Of a stretch of DNA of 64,000 bases, positions 24,438-31,481 are shown one piece after another. Below the pieces are notes generated by a model. That model was not told the origin of the DNA. It made no database searches and worked only from the letters and a program-made list of their open reading frames with translations. The DNA lies in contig CAVYEI010000003.1 in the NCBI GenBank assembly GCA_963767475.1, positions 186,001 to 250,000 of the forward strand, written 5' to 3'. Each line of letters begins with the position of its first letter. Positions within the stretch are counted from its first letter, which is position 1. Source of the stretch: WHSW01 sp963767475. GTDB lineage: Bacteria; Actinomycetota; Thermoleophilia; Solirubrobacterales; 70-9. Both the position numbers and the translations under genes were made by a program.

Positions 24438-25823
24438 CTAATCGTTCGTACTGGCTATCGACGCGGGATCCGAGGTCTTAAGGCCGCTGGACGGTGTTGG
24501 ACGAATGTTCAACTGCTCTTCGTTTTCGCTCCCAACCACGGTCAGAAGGGCGTCGACGATGGTGGGATCGAACTGGGACCCCGAACACCGGGCCATCTCG
24601 GCCACAGCCGCCTCGTGGGCGAGCGCCGGGCGGTAGGGACGGTCGCTGCGCATCGCATTCCAGGTGTCACAGCAGCTGATAATCCGCGCCTCGAGCGGGA
24701 TGTCCTCACCCGCGAGGCAATCCGGGTAACCCTCGCCATCCCAGCGTTCGTGATGAGACCGGACGATGAGACCGACCTCCTGCATGAAGCCGCCAACGCG
24801 CTCGAGCATCTTCTGACCCTCAACGGTGTGGGTCTTGATGACCTGCCACTCGTTCGGATCGAGTTTTGCGGGCTTGTTGATGATCTCCTTCGGAATTGCG
24901 ATCTTGCCGACGTCGTGCAGGAGCGCGCCGAACTGGAGATTTCGCCGGCGGTCGGTGGCGATTTCCAAGCTGTCGCCGACAGCCAGGCACAGCTCGACGA
25001 CGCTACGGCTGTGCCGGCCCGTGTAGGCGTCGTCGGCTTCGACGACATCACCGAGTAGGAGCGCGGTCCCGCTGTAAGCGTTGCTGAGCTCGAGTAACCC
25101 CTCGAGGCGCTGCCGGCGTTCTCGGGCGAAAAACCCGAGTAGAAGGATGAGCGGAAGCGGTGCGAGGACGGCAATCGGAGTGATCTCGATGGCGACACCG
25201 ACGGCCAAGGCGACGGGAGTGAGGGCGAGGTCGACCGCGTAGACCCAGGCCTCACCGAACTGGTCGCGCACGGTGGCACCCGAGCCGATCATGTCGCGTG
25301 CCACGGATGCGCAGAAATCGCCGACGAACTGGGCCGACAGGGCAAGCAGCAGGACGGTGACGCTCGCGCCCGCAGCGTCCGTTCCAGCGATCGAGAGGAC
25401 GGCAGCAGGCCCGATTGCGAACCACGAGTTACCTAGGACATGGACCACGCGCGACGGCCGCATCTCCCCGGCGAGGACGTCCGGGATTCGCGCAAGCATC
25501 AGCCCGGTGGCGACCGCGATCGGCAGCCAGTTGACCGGCACCGCGAAGATCAGCGGCACGAAGGCCAGCTGAGTCGGGACCGTGAACCCGTAGACGGAGT
25601 CGAAGCGGATCCGGCTCGCGACCGCGAACACCATGAGCGCCAACGCGGCGGCCAGCGGATGTAGATCGCCCGCTTCACCGTCTCGGAAAATGAGGGCGGC
25701 GGCGAGTACGAACCCGCCGCCAATCCACCACTCAGCACGACGCTCCGGTGCCGATAGCGTTTGGCGATCGCGCTCCAGGGTGTCCGCCAAATGGCGTTCG
25801 TCCTCTTGAGTGATCAGAGCCAC
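24438..25823 (-). CDS. Membrane HD-GYP domain protein (probable c-di-GMP phosphodiesterase)
   Basis: A 461-residue protein from GTG 25823. Residues ~33-232 hold about six to seven hydrophobic helices, a MASE-like sensor membrane domain. The catalytic part follows: HD at residues ~303-304 (LLHDVGKIAIPKEIINKP), SHHERWDGEGYPDCLAGEDI with the GYP signature, and ISCCDTWNAMRSDRPYRPAL. HD-GYP proteins hydrolyse cyclic di-GMP, and all the usual metal ligands visible by eye are present. An in-frame extension up to 25946 would overlap the recombinase remnant, so the shorter start is preferred. Lies within the proposed tRNA-Gly element. Confidence 0.85.
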   Translation of the reverse strand: MALITQEDERHLADTLERDRQTLSAPERRAEWWIGGGFVLAAALIFRDGEAGDLHPLAAALALMVFAVASRIRFDSVYGFTVPTQLAFVPLIFAVPVNWLPIAVATGLMLARIPDVLAGEMRPSRVVHVLGNSWFAIGPAAVLSIAGTDAAGASVTVLLLALSAQFVGDFCASVARDMIGSGATVRDQFGEAWVYAVDLALTPVALAVGVAIEITPIAVLAPLPLILLLGFFARERRQRLEGLLELSNAYSGTALLLGDVVEADDAYTGRHSRSVVELCLAVGDSLEIATDRRRNLQFGALLHDVGKIAIPKEIINKPAKLDPNEWQVIKTHTVEGQKMLERVGGFMQEVGLIVRSHHERWDGEGYPDCLAGEDIPLEARIISCCDTWNAMRSDRPYRPALAHEAAVAEMARCSGSQFDPTIVDALLTVVGSENEEQLNIRPTPSSGLKTSDPASIASTND

Positions 25824-25902
25824 GCCTCTAAATCGACCAAACGGCGCGATCGCGTTAGCCGCGATCCGGCGTAGGTGCAGCTTGGAGGGGCCGAGCGGAA
25901 CG

Positions 25903-26980
25903 CTAGGCAGGCCGCTGAGCGAACCCAGCGCTACTGACCTGTCCAATGCCAGAGCGAGCAGCCTCTCTCGGATCTCGCGGAAATGCTCTCAGCAGACGGG
26001 CCCTCGCCGCGTCCTTCGACGGGTGCCCGTAGCGGCTCATGACGAGCGCCCCGCCGTCCTCGTGGCCGAGCTGCACCGACACGGCGAAGTGATCCAGGCC
26101 GAGCTCCAGGAGCTGCATCGCGCAGAAATGGCGGAGGTCATGCCAGCGGACATTCGGCAGGGCTGCTTGCTGGCGCTCAAACGGCAGCCTCGAAGCGGCG
26201 CGGACGGTGCGCCATGCGTAATGGTGGGAGCCTTGGACCAGTGGGTTGCCCCTCGGCGAGTGGAAGACGAAGTCGTCGGTTCGCCGCGCAACCTGGTCGA
26301 GCACGCGCGCCGGCTCGAGCTAGGCGATCTCTCGTTCCTTCCCGTTCTTCGGGCGCCCGATCTCACCGTCGCGCTTTCGAGCGCCGCGGATCCAAATGGT
26401 GTCTTCGCCGACGTCCTCCCAGCGCAGCGCATGTAGCTCGCCGGCGCGCACGCCGGTCCATGCAGAGAACTGGATCATCGCTCGGAACTCCGCCCCGTAT
26501 CCGCCGAGTACGGTGCAAGCCTCGAGTAACTGGCGGAACTCCTCAAGCGATGGCGGATGAACCTCCTGGGTTCGCTCCGAAGCGGGCAGCCGCAGGTTCG
26601 AGAATGGGTTGGCCTCAACCAGGCCGATGTTCCGCGCGTCCTCAAACATGATCCCGACGACTCGCGAAACATTGCGCGGCACGCCGAGGGCCCAGGTCCT
26701 CGCCGTCAGCCTCTCGACCTCCGTGAGCTTCATCGAGCCGAAGTCGTCAGCGAATCGACCGACGCCATAGGAGTAGATCCGCTGCGTCGACGTGGCCGGC
26801 CTGGGCCACTCCCTCAGCCAGCGACTGGCGAAGGTCGCGCAGGTCTCGTCGGCCCGGTGGACATCAAGGTGTTCACGGTGCCGACGCTCCGCCTCGCGCG
26901 CTGCGGACTTGGTCTGCCAAGGGCCACCCGGGACCCAATGAAGCTCGCCACGAAGTTGGAACTTCGCGGCTCCTCGATCT
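25903..26980 (-). pseudogene. Tyrosine recombinase/integrase with internal amber stop and no start
   Basis: One continuous frame apart from a TAG at 26320-26322. Upstream of the TAG: an N-terminal arm-like part (KFQLRGELHWVPGGPWQTKS), core-binding domain (ETCATFASRWLREWPRPATS) and first catalytic Arg (AWTGVRAGELHALRWEDV). After the TAG: LEPARVLDQVARR, then HDLRHFCAMQLLELGLDHFA (HxxR), LGHEDGG (His) and MSRYGHPSK (Tyr). All catalytic residues survive. Without an upstream start codon, and with the nonsense codon before the second half of the active site, the gene is dead unless the stop is suppressed. The 5' part overlaps the deaminase reading frame. Confidence 0.8.
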
Positions 26981-27410
26981 GAGCCATCAGGTCTGAGTCG
27001 AACCGAGCCACCTCGATGCCGGCGTCCCGTAGACGCAGTTCGCCTCGGCCCCGAATCGCGTCATTGGGACCCAGGACTCCAATCACCACCCTGCGGATCC
27101 GTCTTTCGATGATCCGCTCCACACACGCGATCTTCGGACTGTTACGGACGGTGCAGGGCTCCAGCGTCGTGTAGATCGTCGTTCCTGCCAAGGCCTCCGC
27201 TGGGAGCTTCTTCTCGAGGAGTGTGTACTCCGCGTGCTCGCCGGGCCCTAGTTCACCTCTGTACGCCTCCCCGACGACGTCATCGCCGCGGGCAACGATC
27301 GCAGCGACATTGGGTGACGTCTTCCCCTTCTCGCTCACACAACGGCGTGACAGCTCGATTGCTCGCTCCATCAGCGCCCGTTCGCCCATCGGTGCGTTGC
27401 TCTGAGCCAT
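26814..27410 (-). CDS. RibD-like nucleotide deaminase-fold protein with aberrant C-terminus
   Basis: A 198-residue frame from ATG 27410 (ATG 27389 is an alternative; no ribosome site for either). The zinc deaminase core is clear: GEHAEYTLLEKK (HAE) and TTLEPCTVRNSPKIACVERI (PCxxC-type Cys pair), followed by RRVVIGVLGPNDAIRGRGEL. Such stand-alone RibD-like deaminases recur on phages and genomic islands; their substrate is not settled. Homology-like sequence ends near LMAQIEEP (~26975). The last ~55 codons read out of frame through the 5' part of the recombinase remnant, so the natural C-terminus seems lost by a junction there. Confidence 0.75.
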   Translation of the reverse strand: MAQSNAPMGERALMERAIELSRRCVSEKGKTSPNVAAIVARGDDVVGEAYRGELGPGEHAEYTLLEKKLPAEALAGTTIYTTLEPCTVRNSPKIACVERIIERRIRRVVIGVLGPNDAIRGRGELRLRDAGIEVARFDSDLMAQIEEPRSSNFVASFIGSRVALGRPSPQRARRSVGTVNTLMSTGPTRPARPSPVAG

Positions 27411-27463
27411 AACCGAGACGCTAGCCGCATCGCAATCAACCCCCAAAGCGACCGCCGAATGCC

Positions 27464-27516
27464 AGCTACCAGTTTCGGCCCCAGCTACCACCCCCTCAGC
27501 TACCAGTCAGCTACCA
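27464..27516. repeat. Four AGCTACCA repeats at right end of decayed element
   Basis: AGCTACCA occurs at 27464, 27483, 27498 and 27509 (intervals of 19, 15 and 11 bases), three of them extended to AGCTACCAGT. An inverted CTGGTAG is at 27543-27549. Related CTACCAGTTACC and ATACCAGTTCC lie at the left end (23475 and 23565). The arrangement resembles integrase arm-type sites beside an att core; regulation of the deaminase gene is an alternative. Confidence 0.5.
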
Positions 27517-27590
27517 GTTTCCCCGGAGCGGCCCAAAAACGGGCTGGTAGGGTGAACGCCCTGAGCACGCGAAGGCGGCATCACACCTAC

Positions 27591-27654
27591 GAAAAGAGCG
27601 CCCCCGCCGCGATCTGACGTGAACTGGCGGGGACGCTCAACAAAAGCGGCTGAT
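27591..27654. other. Candidate right attachment region overlapping tRNA-Gly 3' end
   Basis: Holds GAAAAGAGCG (27591), CGCGATCTGACG (27608) and AGCGGCTGAT (27645, tRNA 3' end), all repeated at 23526-23561, about 4.1 kb away. Spacing differs between the two ends, so the sites have drifted or were only partly duplicated. Confidence 0.45.
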
Positions 27655-27718
27655 GGGATTCGAACCCACGACCTTCTGCATGGCAAGCAGACGCTCTAGC
27701 CAACTGAGCTACAGCCGC
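27645..27718 (-). tRNA. tRNA-Gly (anticodon GCC)
   Basis: The minus strand folds as a standard cloverleaf: acceptor GCGGCTG/CAGCCGC, D-arm GCTC..GAGC, anticodon stem TCTGC/GCAGA with loop TTGCCAT (anticodon GCC), and T-arm GTGGG-TTCGAAT-CCCAT. The discriminator is T; the 3' CCA is not encoded. Its 3' end faces the recombinase/deaminase block, the normal orientation for a tRNA used as an integration site. Confidence 0.95.
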
Positions 27719-27790
27719 GCGAGCGGGAGAGTCTAGTGGTTGCGAGCGGGCCCGCCGGCCTCAGTGGGTAGGCTGGGCGTCGAAGGCAGG

Positions 27791-28246
27791 ATGGTCAATT
27801 CGACGTACAGACATCTTCTGGTGGCGCTTATGTGCGCGACCGTCGCCGCGCTGGCGCTCGCCGCCTGTGGCGGCGACGACGAGACGACCGCGAGCACGAC
27901 GACGGCCGCCTCGAACCCCGACGTGGATCGCTACTGCGAGGTCGTCACCGAGCTCGACCAGAACTCCGCCGACGTCTTCGACGAGCTCGGCGAGGAAGGG
28001 GTGCCCTCCGAGCAGCAGCTCGTCGATGCCCAGCTCAAGGTCCTCAACGACAACGCGGACCTGATCGCCGAGCTCCAGGAGGTCGCCCCGACCGAGATCA
28101 GCGACGACCTCCAGCTCTCGATCGACTCGGCCCGTGAGCGCGCCGAGGCCGGCGATCCGAGCCAGCCGCCTCAGGACGTCGTCGACGCCGGCCTGCGCCT
28201 GCAGGAGTTCCGCAAGGACAACTGCCCGAAGCCGAGCGCCGGCTAG
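27791..28246 (+). CDS. Secreted lipoprotein, 151 aa
   Basis: ATG 27791 followed by a lipoprotein signal (LLVALMCATVAALALAAC, lipobox LAAC) and a GGDDETTASTTT linker. The mature domain is short, acidic and helical (VDRYCEVVTELDQNSADVFD), with a second Cys near the end (DNCPKPSAG) that could pair with the one in RYCEV. No enzymatic motif. Function unknown. Confidence 0.75.
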   Translation: MVNSTYRHLLVALMCATVAALALAACGGDDETTASTTTAASNPDVDRYCEVVTELDQNSADVFDELGEEGVPSEQQLVDAQLKVLNDNADLIAELQEVAPTEISDDLQLSIDSARERAEAGDPSQPPQDVVDAGLRLQEFRKDNCPKPSAG

Positions 28247-28756
28247 CTAGTCGAGCTCCGCGAGCAGACCGCGGACGTCGAGCGGAGTGCTGAACATCAC
28301 CACGTGCGCGGGATCGTCGGGGTCGCGCGGCCACTCGGCCTCGGGGCGGTCCCAGTAGAGCTCGATCCCGTTGTGATCGGGGTCGCGTAGATAGAGCGCC
28401 TCGCTGACGCCGTGATCGGAGGCACCGTCGAGCGGGATCCCGGCGTCGCGCACCCGGCTCAGCGCCTCGGCCAGCGCTCGCCGTGTGGGATAGAGGATGG
28501 CGACGTGAAAGAGGCCGGTGGTCCCTGGCGGCGGCGGCGCGCCGCCCTTCGACTGCCAGGTGTTGAGCCCGATGTGGTGGTGATAGCCGCCGGCGGAGAC
28601 GAACGCGGCCTCGTCGCCCATTCGCTGGGTGAGCTCGAACCCGAGCACGCCGCAGTAGAAGCCGAGCGCCCGGTCGATGTCGGAGACCTTCAGGTGCGTG
28701 TGTCCAATCCGAGCCTCGGGATCGATCGGGTTGGTGGGTTTGAGATCGTCGGCCAT
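28247..28756 (-). CDS. VOC/glyoxalase-family dioxygenase-like protein
   Basis: A 169-residue protein with paired beta-alpha-beta-beta-beta modules and the metal triad His (IGHTHLKVSD), His (GLFHVAILYP) and Glu (HNGIELYWD). It also has the HHIGLNTWQSKG segment of catechol-2,3-dioxygenase-like (CatE/YfiE) proteins. Probably binds Fe or another divalent metal; the substrate is unknown. ATG 28756 is preferred to an in-frame TTG 12 bases upstream. Divergent from the protease gene. Confidence 0.82.
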   Translation of the reverse strand: MADDLKPTNPIDPEARIGHTHLKVSDIDRALGFYCGVLGFELTQRMGDEAAFVSAGGYHHHIGLNTWQSKGGAPPPPGTTGLFHVAILYPTRRALAEALSRVRDAGIPLDGASDHGVSEALYLRDPDHNGIELYWDRPEAEWPRDPDDPAHVVMFSTPLDVRGLLAELD

Positions 28757-28802
28757 CGGGGTAGTCAAGCACGGTCATCCAACGGGGAATGGGGTTTTGA
28801 AT

Positions 28803-30011
28803 ATGCACCGGACCATGAAGACGGTGCTGCTTGGCTTGGCCGTGGCGCTCTGCGCCACCGCCCCCGCCGCGGCAGCAACAAGCACCGACGCCGAGTCGGT
28901 GATCGTCAAATATCGCTCCGACGCTGCCGCTGGCGCCGTCGGCTCGCTCGCCCAGGGCCTCGGCCTCGGCGACCAGGTCGGCGCGATTCGCCACTCGACC
29001 GCGGCGGTGTTCGCCGTGGACGGCGACGCGGCGTCCGCCGCCAGGGCGCTCGAGCGCTCGCCGCTGGTCGCCTACGCGGAGCCGAACAGGACCTTGCGCA
29101 CCCAGGCGGTGCCCAACGACCCGCTCTTCGGTGGGCTCTACGGGATGGACCGCATCGATGCCCCGGAGGGCTGGGACGCGGCCGGGCTGGGTTCGTTCCC
29201 GTCGACCGGAGGAGTGAAGGTCGGGATCGTCGACACGGGGATCCAGTCGTCGCACCCCGACCTGGCCGGCAAGCTCGTCGACTGCGCCAAGTCGCAAGGG
29301 CTGCTGCCGATCTTCTCGGGCACGATCCAGGAAGGCACGTGCGCGGACGACAACGGGCACGGCACGCACGTGGCCGGCACGATCACCGCGAACGCGAACA
29401 ACGGCGTCGGCGTCGCGGGCGTGGCGTTCAACTCGCCGCTGACGATCTGCAAGGCGCTGGGCGGCCCGCTCGGCACCGGGTCGACGGCCGACGTGGCGAA
29501 CTGCATCACCTGGGCGCACGACAAGGGCGCGAAGGTGATCTCGATGAGCCTCGGCGGCGGGGCCTCGACCACGCTCAAGAGCGCGGTCGACTACGCCTGG
29601 AAGGGCGGCGCCGCGAACGGCTCCGTGCTGATCGCCGCCGCCGGCAACGACGGCGACGCGACGCTCAATTACCCGGCCGCGTACCCGAACGTGGTCTCGG
29701 TCGCCGCGACCGATCAAAACGACGCGCGGGCGAGCTTCTCGAACGCCAACGCGGACGTTGAGGTCGCAGCGCCGGGCGTCGACATCACGTCGACCTGGAA
29801 CGACGGCGCGTACAACACGATCTCGGGCACCTCGATGGCCACGCCCCACGTCTCGGGCGTCGCCGCGATCATTCGCGCCCGCTATCCGTCGGCGACCGCG
29901 GCGCAGATCGTCGCCAAGCTCGACGGCGCAGTTGACGATCTCGGCGCGGCCGGACGCGACGCGAGCTTTGGCTTCGGCCGCGTCGACCTGGTCCAGGCGG
30001 CCACCGAGTAG
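28803..30011 (+). CDS. Secreted subtilisin-like serine protease (S8)
   Basis: A 402-residue exported protease. The signal peptide is MKTVLLGLAVALCATAPAAA, followed by an I9-type propeptide (SVIVKYRSDAAAGA to YAEPNRTL). The catalytic triad is Asp in VGIVDTGIQ, His in NGHGTHVAGT and Ser in GTSMATPHVSG; the oxyanion Asn is in AAAGNDGD. The start is either ATG 28803 (GGGG ~8 bases upstream) or ATG 28815. It ends without an anchor, so it is likely released after propeptide cleavage. Confidence 0.92.
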   Translation: MHRTMKTVLLGLAVALCATAPAAAATSTDAESVIVKYRSDAAAGAVGSLAQGLGLGDQVGAIRHSTAAVFAVDGDAASAARALERSPLVAYAEPNRTLRTQAVPNDPLFGGLYGMDRIDAPEGWDAAGLGSFPSTGGVKVGIVDTGIQSSHPDLAGKLVDCAKSQGLLPIFSGTIQEGTCADDNGHGTHVAGTITANANNGVGVAGVAFNSPLTICKALGGPLGTGSTADVANCITWAHDKGAKVISMSLGGGASTTLKSAVDYAWKGGAANGSVLIAAAGNDGDATLNYPAAYPNVVSVAATDQNDARASFSNANADVEVAAPGVDITSTWNDGAYNTISGTSMATPHVSGVAAIIRARYPSATAAQIVAKLDGAVDDLGAAGRDASFGFGRVDLVQAATE

Positions 30012-30026
30012 CAACCCGCAACCGCG

Positions 30027-30083
30027 TCAGCCGGCCGCCTCGTCAAGGGTTTCGTTGACGAGGCGGTCGGTTTCGGCGTGCCC
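30027..30083 (-). pseudogene. Remnant of an RNase HI-family C-terminus
   Basis: Directly after the VOC stop, an open stretch of 18 codons plus TGA reads GHAETDRLVNETLDEAAG. The intact RNase HI gene at 31058 ends ADALVNETLDAAAG in the same orientation. The surrounding ~50 bases of DNA also match its 3' end. It is a second, truncated copy of an RNase H tail, now separated from the living gene by the VOC gene. Confidence 0.6.
30035..30066. terminator. 12-bp perfect stem-loop between convergent genes
   Basis: CCGCCTCGTCAA (30035-30046) pairs perfectly with TTGACGAGGCGG (30055-30066) around an 8-base loop. It sits between the stops of the plus-strand protease (30011) and the minus-strand VOC gene (30086) and could terminate both. 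It lies inside the RNase H-tail remnant. Confidence 0.65.
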
Positions 30084-30085
30084 GC

Positions 30086-30970
30086 TCAGCTCGCGGTGGC
30101 CTCCGCCTGCGTGCTGAGGTCCTTGTTCTCGGCCACGAATTTGCTGGCGATGAAGGTCGCGCCCGCAGGGTCGCTGAGGACCGTCATCCGCACCCACGGC
30201 AGGTCCATCGGCGGGGCGATCACCTTGCCGCCGAGCTCGGTTGCCTTCTCCGCCGCCTCGTCGGCGTCGTCGACCCCGAAGGTGACGCTCCAGTGCGCGG
30301 GGGTGTCAGGCTCGTCGTCGCCGAGCGCGTTGATGCTGGCGACGACATCCTCGAAGCCCACGGGCCCGCCGACCTCGGCCACCTGCTCGCGAAGTCCTGG
30401 CGTGATCGCCTCGAGGTGATCGCCGTAGCCCGGGAGCGTCCACATCTGGGCGCCGCCGGGTAGATCGAGAACGTTCCAGCCGAAGACCGCACCGTAGAAC
30501 TCCTTCGCGCCCTCGACGTTGCGCGTGTTGAGCCCGTTGAAATTGAGCGCGCCGTGTTCGTTGACGACCTTGGCGCCCCTGTGCTCGCCTGCCTGCCAGA
30601 CGCAGAAGACCGCGCCCTCGGGGTCGGCGAAGACGGCCATCCGACCGGCATTCGGGATCTCGAAGGGCTCGTCCAGCACCTGGCCGCCGGCGTCGCGCAC
30701 CTTGCCCGCGGTGTCGTCGGCGCTCTCGACCCAGATGTAGGTGTTCCAGACCGCCATCGGCGGGGCGCCTTCGGGGATCGAGCCGACGGCCGCGACGTCC
30801 CCGCCGTGCAGTTGGGCGACGTGATATTCGCCCTGCGAGTCGTCCGGCATGCGGTTCTCGAACTCCCAGCCGAACACACCGCTGTAGAAGTCGAGCACCG
30901 CCGCCGGGTCGGGCTGGCTGGTGTCCACCCAGCACGGAACGCCGGGCATGTATCCGTCTCGCTCTGGCAT
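30086..30970 (-). CDS. Two-domain VOC/glyoxalase-fold protein
   Basis: A 294-residue protein with two repeated VOC units. Each starts with an AVLDFYSGVFGWEFENR / GAKEFYGAVFGWNV helix-turn and ends with FADPEGAVFCVWQ / LSDPAGATFIASKF. This layout is that of the CFP30B-like hydroxylase/bleomycin-resistance family common in actinobacteria. ATG 30970 has AAGGAG nine bases upstream. Metal ligands are not complete in both domains by eye, so catalytic activity is uncertain. Confidence 0.82.
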   Translation of the reverse strand: MPERDGYMPGVPCWVDTSQPDPAAVLDFYSGVFGWEFENRMPDDSQGEYHVAQLHGGDVAAVGSIPEGAPPMAVWNTYIWVESADDTAGKVRDAGGQVLDEPFEIPNAGRMAVFADPEGAVFCVWQAGEHRGAKVVNEHGALNFNGLNTRNVEGAKEFYGAVFGWNVLDLPGGAQMWTLPGYGDHLEAITPGLREQVAEVGGPVGFEDVVASINALGDDEPDTPAHWSVTFGVDDADEAAEKATELGGKVIAPPMDLPWVRMTVLSDPAGATFIASKFVAENKDLSTQAEATAS

Positions 30971-31057
30971 ATAGGCCTCTCCTTCGAGTCGCTTCGGGGC
31001 CGCCACCAAGCTAGCGAGCATTTAGGCCAGGCCCTGTCCTCAACCGGTTAACGCGCG

Positions 31058-31468
31058 TCAGCCGGCGGCCGCGTCGAGCGTCTCGTTGACGAGCGCGTCG
31101 GCGGCGGCATTGTGCTCGCGGCGCACGTGGCGGATCGACCAGCGCTCGAAGGCCTCGAGCGCCTCGCGAACCTGAGCGTGCAGCGGGCGCAGGCCGGCGT
31201 CCTTGACCCGGTACTCGCCCCGGACCTGCTTCACGACCAGCTCCGAGTCGCCGACCAGCTCGACCTCACGGGCGCCGAGCGCCCGGGCGCGTTCGATCCC
31301 CAGCAGCAGCGCCCTGTACTCGGCGACGTTGTTGGTTGCCCGGCCGATCGTCTCGCCGGTGCGCTCGACGATCTCGCCCCCGGGGGTGGCGACGACGGCC
31401 GCGATCGCCGCCGGGCCCGGGTTACCGCGGGCGCCGCCGTCGACGTTGACTACGACCTTCTCGGGCAC
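31058..31468 (-). CDS. Ribonuclease HI family protein
   Basis: A 136-residue single RNase H domain. Active-site acidic residues are seen in VVNVDGGARGNPGPAA (Asp), NVAEYRALLLGIE (Glu) and LVGDSELVVKQVRGEY (Asp), with the final HVRREHNAAADALVN providing the last Asp. This stand-alone, rnhA-like form cleaves RNA in RNA/DNA hybrids and is common in actinobacteria. The GTG 31468 start lies 13 bases after the EF-G-like gene, so the two are probably co-transcribed. Confidence 0.88.
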   Translation of the reverse strand: MPEKVVVNVDGGARGNPGPAAIAAVVATPGGEIVERTGETIGRATNNVAEYRALLLGIERARALGAREVELVGDSELVVKQVRGEYRVKDAGLRPLHAQVREALEAFERWSIRHVRREHNAAADALVNETLDAAAG

Positions 31469-31481
31469 GCGGTGAAGCGCC

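Noticed and set aside
26814..27410. Part of a deaminase-based anti-phage system
   Set aside because: Deaminase folds occur in defence, but no partner gene (nuclease, NTPase, sensor) is present and its C-terminus is aberrant; a decayed mobile-element gene is the simpler view.
27464..27516. Plasmid-type iterons or replication origin
   Set aside because: No replication initiator gene is near; location beside a tRNA and integrase remnant fits arm-type or regulatory sites better.
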